From positions 1 through 56,173 of the forward strand of contig JACPWG010000167.1 of assembly GCA_016197205.1 (NCBI GenBank): a stretch of 56,173 nucleotides of DNA. The letters are read 5' to 3'. Source of the stretch: Planctomycetota bacterium (GTDB lineage: Bacteria; Planctomycetota; MHYJ01; WSZJ01; JACPWG01). Below, piece after piece: positions 50,751-56,173 of this stretch. The translations under genes and the position numbers were made by a program. Every line of letters starts with the position of its first letter. Position 1 is the stretch's first letter. The notes beneath the pieces were generated by a model. It was not told the DNA's origin and did no database searches. It was given only the letters and a program-made list of their open reading frames with translations.

Positions 50751-52718
50751 ATGCCCGTCCCCTCCCAAGTGTTCCGCTGCGAGCGCTGCGCGAGCGAAGT
50801 CGTCTTCGACCCCGAGCTCTTCCCGTCCCTGTGCGGTTTTTGCGGGGCGAAGGGGCTGACGCATCTGACGCAGCCGGCGCCGGAACCCCCGCCGCAGTTC
50901 TACGTCCCCTTCACCCTCGACGGCGAGACTGCGCGCCGGCGGTTCCTCGACTGGTTGGGCAGCGGCCTCTGGTATCCCCGGGAGGTCGTCCGCCAGGTCC
51001 AGGACGGCGAGTTCGTCGGCCTGTACGTCCCGACGTACCAGTTCACCTGCCACGTCCGGACCGAGGTCGAGGAGCCGAGGACGGAGGGCTCCAGCAGCCA
51101 GGGCAGCCGGGGGGAGAAAACCCCCGGCGCGCACCCGTCCTTCTTGTCCGAGGAGGGGACGCGCTCCGGCTACTATAATGAAAGGATCTCCTCCTCGCGC
51201 GGCCTCGCGCAGGAGGACGTGCAGCAACTCTTGCCCTACAACTATCGCTTGATGCGCCCGTTCGCGGACGACGCGATGCGGGAGGTCAAGCGAGAGCGCG
51301 TGGGCTTCGACGAGGACCACTGCTGGGAAGTCGCTCTCAAGAACATCCGGCGGGCGGAGCGGCTGGCCTTCCGAGGTTCGGGCGGCGAGCGCGCGCGCCT
51401 GACCGTCGATTGCCTCGAGCGGAAATCCCACCTCATCCTGATCCCCGTGTGGATGCTCGGCTACGGCTACCAGGGCCGATACTTCCGGGCGCTCATGAAC
51501 GGCCAGACCGGGAAGGTGAGCGAGATCCGGCAGCTCGTCCCTTCGAAGGTCACGCTGGTCGCCGCGAGCGTCGGCGTGACGCTGCTCTGCGGGATGGTCT
51601 TCCTGCTCTCGGCGGACAGCGGCGAGCCGGGCGGGGACCTGCCGCGCGCGACGACGCCCGATGCGAACCCTTTGCCCGTTCACCTGCGGGTGCGGCCGAA
51701 CATGACCTTCGCGGGCTACCGGCAGCTCGACCTCTCGCCGGGCAACGTCACGGAGCAGTTGGTGAAGCGGTCGTTCGCCGCGGGGGACACGGACATCTCG
51801 GAGAGCTTGCAGCAGGCGCGGGACATGGCGGAGAAGGGGAACCGGGCGCAAGCGGAGGACCTGCTGCGGCGGCTGAGCCAGGAGGCGTCGCAGGACCCGG
51901 GCCGCAAGTCGGACGCGGCGCGCCTCCGGCTGGAGCTGGCCGCGATCCTCCTGGGCGGGGACAAGCTGGAGCAGGCCGTGGAGGAGGCCGGCGCCGTGCT
52001 GCAGGCCTCGCCGAAAAACGCCCGCGCGTTCCAGGTGCTGGGGGAGGCGCAGCTCCGGCTCGGCCGTTTCGCGGAGGCGGCCGCGGCCTTCCGCGGCGCC
52101 TATGACGAGGAGGCCTCGAACGCCTTCCTGGTCCTGACCGCGGGGCATCTTTTCCGGCTGCTGCTCCAGGACGTGGAGAAGGCCCGGCAGTGCTACCGGG
52201 ACTTCCTGAAGGAGCCCGAGGCCGCGCCCGGTGCGAAGTTCGTGGGCCTGCTCCTCGCGGAGCTTGAAGGCAAGACCGACCCCTACCTCGCGGACGTGGT
52301 CACGCTCCGGTCCGGGGAAGAGCTGCGCGGCGAGGTCCTGTCCCGGGACCAGGGGCTGCTGAGGCTTCGCGTGCGCAGCGGGAGCTGGTCGAAGGAGGTC
52401 GAGCACCCGCTTGCGGAGGTTGCACGGGAGGAGAAGGGGGAGGGGGAGTTCAAGCTGGAGATGGATCGCGTGCTGCGCCTCCACGACGAGGCGTTCGTGA
52501 AGGGGAAGGGCCTGGTGCCGACCGCCGACTACCTGGCCCTGGCGCGGGCGTGCCTGGCCCACGAAGCGGACTCGGTCCGCGCGAACGCGAGCTTCTTCGC
52601 GGAGCTCGCCCTCCTTGCGGACCCGAAGGACAAGGAGGCGACCGCGCTCCTCGAAAACCAGGGGTACATGCTCGTGCACAACCGCCTGCTGCGCCGTCGC
52701 GGCCCCGACGCCCGTTGA
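50751..52718 (+). CDS. Zinc-ribbon membrane protein with TPRs
   Basis: 655 residues. Two CxxC pairs at 9-31 (CERCASEVVF...CGFCG) form a zinc ribbon like that of proteins often misnamed PriA-like. The cytosolic domain (50-260) has LWYPREVV, LYVPTYQF, a Gly/Ser-rich insert and LLPYNYRLMRPF. One transmembrane helix lies at about 265-285 (VTLVAASVGVTLLCGMVFLL). About four TPR-like units follow (about 345-500), then a small beta domain (VVTLRSGEELRGEVLSRD) and helices. The ATG has no clear Shine-Dalgarno. Function unknown; possibly a membrane scaffold expressed with the channel. Confidence 0.78.
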   Translation: MPVPSQVFRCERCASEVVFDPELFPSLCGFCGAKGLTHLTQPAPEPPPQFYVPFTLDGETARRRFLDWLGSGLWYPREVVRQVQDGEFVGLYVPTYQFTCHVRTEVEEPRTEGSSSQGSRGEKTPGAHPSFLSEEGTRSGYYNERISSSRGLAQEDVQQLLPYNYRLMRPFADDAMREVKRERVGFDEDHCWEVALKNIRRAERLAFRGSGGERARLTVDCLERKSHLILIPVWMLGYGYQGRYFRALMNGQTGKVSEIRQLVPSKVTLVAASVGVTLLCGMVFLLSADSGEPGGDLPRATTPDANPLPVHLRVRPNMTFAGYRQLDLSPGNVTEQLVKRSFAAGDTDISESLQQARDMAEKGNRAQAEDLLRRLSQEASQDPGRKSDAARLRLELAAILLGGDKLEQAVEEAGAVLQASPKNARAFQVLGEAQLRLGRFAEAAAAFRGAYDEEASNAFLVLTAGHLFRLLLQDVEKARQCYRDFLKEPEAAPGAKFVGLLLAELEGKTDPYLADVVTLRSGEELRGEVLSRDQGLLRLRVRSGSWSKEVEHPLAEVAREEKGEGEFKLEMDRVLRLHDEAFVKGKGLVPTADYLALARACLAHEADSVRANASFFAELALLADPKDKEATALLENQGYMLVHNRLLRRRGPDAR

Positions 52719-52830
52719 GGAAACCGCGAAGGCCGCGGAAGTGAACGCCGTCCGCATCTGAACCAGGACAGACGAAACCGCGAGTTACGCCGATTACGCG
52801 AGTTCTTGATTTGGCGAAGTGAATACGCAG
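52719..52830. repeat. ACCGCGAGTTACGCC module
   Basis: ACCGCGAGTTACGCC (52777-52791), preceded by GACGAA, is repeated inverted and perfectly at 53126-53140, bracketing the R1 copy between. Confidence 0.7.
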
Positions 52831-53108
52831 AAAAAACAACGACCCGAACAAGGGCTAAACGCGACCAAGGGCGGCAAGTGGCTAGATCATGGCTCCGCGT
52901 CCCAACTAGCCGCGGGGGGGGAAGTTTGAAATTTGACTTTTTGCAATTTGAAATTCGGGCCGGGCGTGTGGATCGAATGCGGAACTTTTACACAGAGACG
53001 CGGAGACGCGGAGGCCGGGCGCTGAGTCCACCCTCCTCTACCGGCGATCATCGCGGGCAACGCACGGAGAGATCGATGTCAGCTTCATTTCGGCTTGTGG
53101 AGAAAAAA
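52831..53108 (-). repeat. Dispersed element R1, inverted full copy
   Basis: Reverse-strand copy of 31769-32046; aligned end to end with substitutions and a few small indels. Its outer brackets are the GAGTTACGCC module instead of the CACGGAG module, while the ACAGGAT tail is absent. Confidence 0.8.
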
Positions 53109-53287
53109 AGGTAATTGGCGCAATTGGCGTAACTCGCGGTTCGTCGTTCGTCGTTTTCTCCAACCATCGGTGTTCTCCACTCAGTTCTGTCTTCGCGGTT
53201 CGAATCCGTCGGGAACCGTCCCGCAAGGGCCCGCATCCAAGTCGGCCTGCCCTACCGACACTTGCGGACCCTGCTAGGGGATCGTCC
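53109..53287. other. Spacer after the R1 copy
   Basis: Right bracket module at 53126-53140, then nothing recognised before the start codon at 53288; no promoter found. Confidence 0.4.
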
Positions 53288-54760
53288 ATGCGCAACCTCT
53301 CCCGACCTCCGTCGCTCTTTGCGGTCCTCCTCGGCCTGTTCACCGGCTTCGCGGTCGCTGCGGATCGGCCGGCCGAGGCGGTCCTGCCGGGGGTCGTGCA
53401 GCCGCTGCAGACCCTGCTTTCCTTCCTGCCGCAGCTCCTCGTCGGCGGTCTGCTGGCCGCGGCCGTCCTTTTCCGCTTGGACACTTGGCGCCTTCTGGCC
53501 GGCCGCGTTCGTGACTTTATCGGTCGCCGCGGGCGGACCTGGGCGGTCGCGCTCGTCCTCGCGCTCGCGCTGGTCGCGGCCGCGGTTTGGCGGTTCGTCC
53601 CCGGTCCACGCGTCGTGGCCTGGGGCGGGGGCGGTTCGCCGCCGCCGCCGCCGTCGACCTGGACCTCTTTCATGGGCGGGCCGCTCCGGACCGGCAACGC
53701 CGACGGCGCCACCGGCCCGCGAGAAGGGCGCCTGGCGTGGTCGTTCCGCGGCGGCCTCGACCGCGCAGGCTTCGCCTCCTCGGCCGCTGCGTGGAACGGC
53801 CGCGTGTACGTCGGCTGCGATGACCACAAGCTGTACTGCTTCGACGCCGCGAACGGCGACGTCCTGTGGACGTTCGCGCTGCGGCACGAGTGCTTCTCAA
53901 GCCCGGTCGTCGCCGGCGGGCGTGTGTTCGTCGGGGAAGGGCTCCACGAGACCGTCGATGCGCGGTTCTACTGCATCGACGCGATGACCGGCAAGGAGGC
54001 GTGGTCCGTGCCGACGCACAGCCATACGGAGTCGACCGCGACGGTCGTTGACGATCGGGTATTCACCGGCGGCGGCGGCGACGGCTTTTATTGCCTGGAC
54101 GCGGCCACCGGGCGGACGCTCTGGCGCTTCGAAGGGCCGCACGTGGACAGCTCGGCGGTGGTCGCGGACGGTAACGTGTGGTTCGGGAGCGGGTACGGCC
54201 ATCCGTCGGTCTATTGCCTGGACGCCGCGAGCGGCGCGCTCCGTTGGAAGAAGGCCATGCGCTTCCAGGCGTGGGGGCCGCCTTCGTACGCCGCGGGCCG
54301 GCTGTACGTGGGCACGGGCAACGGGGACTTCACGCGCTCCGGGCCGGACCCGGCCGGGGAGGTGCTCTGCCTGGAGGCGGCGACGGGCGAGGTCGCGTGG
54401 ACGGTCGCGGTGCCGGACTCCGTGATGACGTCGATCGCGCTCTGGGGCGGCGTCGCGTACTTCGGGTCGCACGACGGCGGCCTGTACTGCGTCGACGCCT
54501 CGACGGGGAAGCGGCGGTGGCGGTTCGCGACCGAGGGGCGCGTGCTGTCGTCGCCTGCGGTGGACTCGGACCGTGTGTACGTCGGCTCGACCGACGGGCG
54601 CGTGTACGCGGTGCGCGCATCGGACGGCACGCGCGTGTGGGCCTTCGACGCCCGGGCGCAGGCCATGAATACCCAGTACGACTTCCTGGCCTCCCCGACG
54701 CTCGCGGGCGGCCGCCTGTTCATCGGCTGCCAGAACTATTACTTCTTCTCGCTGCGGTAG
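53288..54760 (+). CDS. Membrane-anchored PQQ-type beta-propeller protein
   Basis: 490 residues. Two or three N-terminal hydrophobic segments (first a signal-like LFAVLLGLFTGFAVA, then LLVGGLLAAAVLF and VALVLALALVAAAVW) precede a Pro/Gly linker. A seven- or eight-bladed propeller then fills 135-490: repeated VYVGCDDHKLYCFDAANG, FYCLDAATGRTLWRFEG, VYCLDAASGALRWK, LYCVDASTGKRRWRF. Quinone ligands are not predicted; most such proteins are BamB-like scaffolds or enzymes with lost cofactor. AGGGGA seven bases before the ATG. The next gene begins six bases after the stop, so the two are probably co-transcribed. Confidence 0.85.
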   Translation: MRNLSRPPSLFAVLLGLFTGFAVAADRPAEAVLPGVVQPLQTLLSFLPQLLVGGLLAAAVLFRLDTWRLLAGRVRDFIGRRGRTWAVALVLALALVAAAVWRFVPGPRVVAWGGGGSPPPPPSTWTSFMGGPLRTGNADGATGPREGRLAWSFRGGLDRAGFASSAAAWNGRVYVGCDDHKLYCFDAANGDVLWTFALRHECFSSPVVAGGRVFVGEGLHETVDARFYCIDAMTGKEAWSVPTHSHTESTATVVDDRVFTGGGGDGFYCLDAATGRTLWRFEGPHVDSSAVVADGNVWFGSGYGHPSVYCLDAASGALRWKKAMRFQAWGPPSYAAGRLYVGTGNGDFTRSGPDPAGEVLCLEAATGEVAWTVAVPDSVMTSIALWGGVAYFGSHDGGLYCVDASTGKRRWRFATEGRVLSSPAVDSDRVYVGSTDGRVYAVRASDGTRVWAFDARAQAMNTQYDFLASPTLAGGRLFIGCQNYYFFSLR

Positions 54761-54766
54761 GTGGTG

Positions 54767-56173
54767 ATGCGCGGAGACACGACGATCCTGCCTCCGTTCC
54801 GGGTTCAGGCGCTTTCGGAGGTCGATCCGGAAACGGCGGAGCCGATCGGGGGGAAGGCGAGGACGCTGGCGCGGCTGGTGCACGAGGGCTTCCCCGTTCC
54901 GCGCGGGTACTGCGTGAGCTGGCCGTCGCTCTTTCCGCCGCCGCCGCACGAAGCCGTGCTCGTGCCGGGGCTGCGGGAGGCGGTGGCGCGCGCGTGGACG
55001 GCGCTGGGGCGGAGCGCGGTGGCCGTGCGCAGCTCCGGGGAGGCGGAGGACGGCGTGTTGGCCTCGCTGGCGGGCCAGCTCACGACCACGCTGGGCCTGC
55101 GCGCGCTGGACGCGATCCTCTCCGGCATTACGAAGTGCGTCGCGTCGGCCTCGGGTCTGCGCGTGCAGGCGTATGAGCGCGACCTGGGTTCTCCGAAGGA
55201 GATGCGGGTCGGCGTCGTCGTGCAGGAAATGATCCGGGCCGATTTCGCCGGCGTGCTCTTCACGGCGAATCCGCGCTCCGGTGACCGCAACCAGTGGGTC
55301 GTGGAGGCGGCCCACGGGACCTGCGAGGACGTGGTTTCCGGAAAGGTGCAGCCGGCGCAGGCCCTGCTGCCGCGACCGACCGCGGCAGGCGGCGGGGGGG
55401 GCGGCGGAGGGGGCGGCGGCGCTGGTGGTGGGGGAGCTGGGACTGCCGGAGGTGAAGGCGCCGGGAGCGTGAAGCTGGCGGATCCGATCCTGACCCCGTC
55501 GTTTCCGCTGCCGATCCCCATCCTCACGCGACTGTGCTCGCTGGCCGTGCGGATCGAGGCCCTCTTCGGGAATCCCCAGGACATCGAGTGGTGCGTGGCG
55601 CGAGACCACGTCTGGATCCTGCAGTCCCGCCCGATCACCGCGTTGCAGGTCGCGGCCGAACGCGAGCGCGCCCTTGCCGCGGCCGTGTCGGAACTGCGGG
55701 AGCGGACCGCGGGTCGCACGGTGGTCTGGAACCGCTCGACGCTGGCCGACGTCCTGTCGGAGCCGCTGCCGCTCTCCTGGGCCGTTGCGCGCCGCTTCAT
55801 GTCCGGGAGCGGCGCTTATGGCCGCGCGCACCAGGCGTTCGGCTTCGAGTTTTCCCCGGAGTTGGGGCAGGACGGGATCGCGGAACTGATCCTCGGCCGG
55901 ACCTTCGTCAATCTCGACCGGGAGGCGCGGACGTACTTCGGCGCGCTGCCGGTCCGGATCGACGTGGAGGCCCTGCGGAAGGACCCGCGCGCCTCGAGCG
56001 CGACGCCGCGGCCGGACGTGCGCGCGTTCTCTTTCGGCACCTGGCTCTCGCTGCCCGGGCTCTTCGTGCGCGGCTTTGGGATGGAGCGGAAGGCCCGGGC
56101 GCTCCTGGCCGCGCACGCGCAGTTCGTCCGCGGGACCTGGGCGCCGGCCCTCGTCGCGCGGGTGCGGGCGGAG
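54767..56173 (+). CDS. PEP/pyruvate-binding (PpsA/Rph-like) protein, 5' part
   Basis: 469 codons run open to the window end, so the gene is truncated here. The ATP-binding PPDK_N domain: GGKARTLARLVHEGFPVPRG, AVAVRSSGEAEDG (nucleotide/phosphate arginine), VVVQEMIRADFAGVLFTANP, and QDIEWCVARDHVWILQSRPIT near 290. The usual GLGE-VVSG is HGTCEDVVSG, and a poly-Gly/Ala run of about 26 residues (nt 55388-55465) sits next to it. After 300 a second domain begins (WNRSTLADVLSEPLPLSW), as in rifampicin phosphotransferase-type proteins. The catalytic His domain would lie beyond the window. ATG at 54767, alternative GTG at 54764. Likely ATP-dependent phosphorylation of a small molecule; substrate unknown. 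Confidence 0.85.
   Translation, partial: MRGDTTILPPFRVQALSEVDPETAEPIGGKARTLARLVHEGFPVPRGYCVSWPSLFPPPPHEAVLVPGLREAVARAWTALGRSAVAVRSSGEAEDGVLASLAGQLTTTLGLRALDAILSGITKCVASASGLRVQAYERDLGSPKEMRVGVVVQEMIRADFAGVLFTANPRSGDRNQWVVEAAHGTCEDVVSGKVQPAQALLPRPTAAGGGGGGGGGGGAGGGGAGTAGGEGAGSVKLADPILTPSFPLPIPILTRLCSLAVRIEALFGNPQDIEWCVARDHVWILQSRPITALQVAAERERALAAAVSELRERTAGRTVVWNRSTLADVLSEPLPLSWAVARRFMSGSGAYGRAHQAFGFEFSPELGQDGIAELILGRTFVNLDREARTYFGALPVRIDVEALRKDPRASSATPRPDVRAFSFGTWLSLPGLFVRGFGMERKARALLAAHAQFVRGTWAPALVARVRAE

Noticed and set aside
51171..51182. TATAAT inside the zinc-ribbon/TPR gene as a promoter
   Set aside because: Within a well-supported coding sequence, no -35 partner and no gene start nearby.
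52806..53114. 102-codon frame in the R1 copy
   Set aside because: The frame is not kept in the other copies; substitutions and indels break it.
1..56173. Replication origin, prophage or complete insertion sequence
   Set aside because: No dnaA boxes cluster, integrase, phage structural gene or transposase found on either strand.

Overview
The window is GC-rich (about two thirds G+C by eye) and encodes a mixed, mostly chromosomal gene set. I infer an uncultured member of the Planctomycetota. The reasons are a fused Ser/Thr kinase with about 14 WD40 repeats, a fused MFS/spermidine-synthase/TPR protein, MshEN-type modules on non-secretion proteins, PQQ-type and HEAT-repeat proteins, a pentameric ligand-gated channel homologue, and intergenic spacers full of short palindromic repeats. 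No rRNA, confirmed tRNA, CRISPR array or intact transposase was found. The phylum call rests on gene content only. At least twelve good sigma-70 promoters (TTGACC/TTGCCC-like, 16-18 bp, TATAAT/TAGAAT/TACAAT) can be read and decide many starts.

Layout. 0-3.1 kb: repeat-rich leader and an orphan Eco57I-like DNA adenine methyltransferase. 3.1-5.2 kb: folD, a 37-residue membrane peptide and a TPR membrane protein. 5.4-8.3 kb: divergent secreted amidase and secreted protein of unknown function. 8.4-16.5 kb: MFS/spermidine-synthase fusion, miaB, ribD, a relic of a GspE/PilB ATPase and an unknown membrane protein. 16.5-20.3 kb: accessory island with a repeat element, a RelE/ParE-Phd pair, a retropepsin-like protein, a HigBA pair and a frameshifted small gene. 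20.4-30.4 kb (minus strand): a 1598-residue MshEN/metallopeptidase protein, an SGNH-MBOAT acylation pair and ptsP. 30.5-35.6 kb: rbfA-queE and the kinase-WD40 protein. 36.3-42.5 kb: HEAT protein, then an operon of MBL hydrolase, AI-2E-type permease, tryptophan 2,3-dioxygenase and kynureninase-like enzyme. 42.6-49.0 kb: second MshEN protein, two lipoproteins, purC, ruvC and a zinc metallopeptidase. 49.6 kb to the end: ligand-gated channel homologue, zinc-ribbon/TPR protein, PQQ-type propeller and a PEP/pyruvate-binding protein that runs off the window.

How genes work together. Clear couplings are the two toxin-antitoxin pairs, the MBOAT/SGNH pair, rbfA-queE (1-nt overlap) and the four-gene operon at 38.2-42.5 kb, where the last two genes start inside their neighbour's stop codon and encode two steps of tryptophan catabolism without the intervening formamidase.

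The least ordinary material is between and inside genes. One dispersed element of about 280 bp (three copies) is flanked by interchangeable palindromic modules. A second element of about 150 bp has two copies. A 139-bp inverted-repeat element supplies the ruvC stop codon. A common intergenic repeat is present in frame inside the MFS/spermidine-synthase gene.
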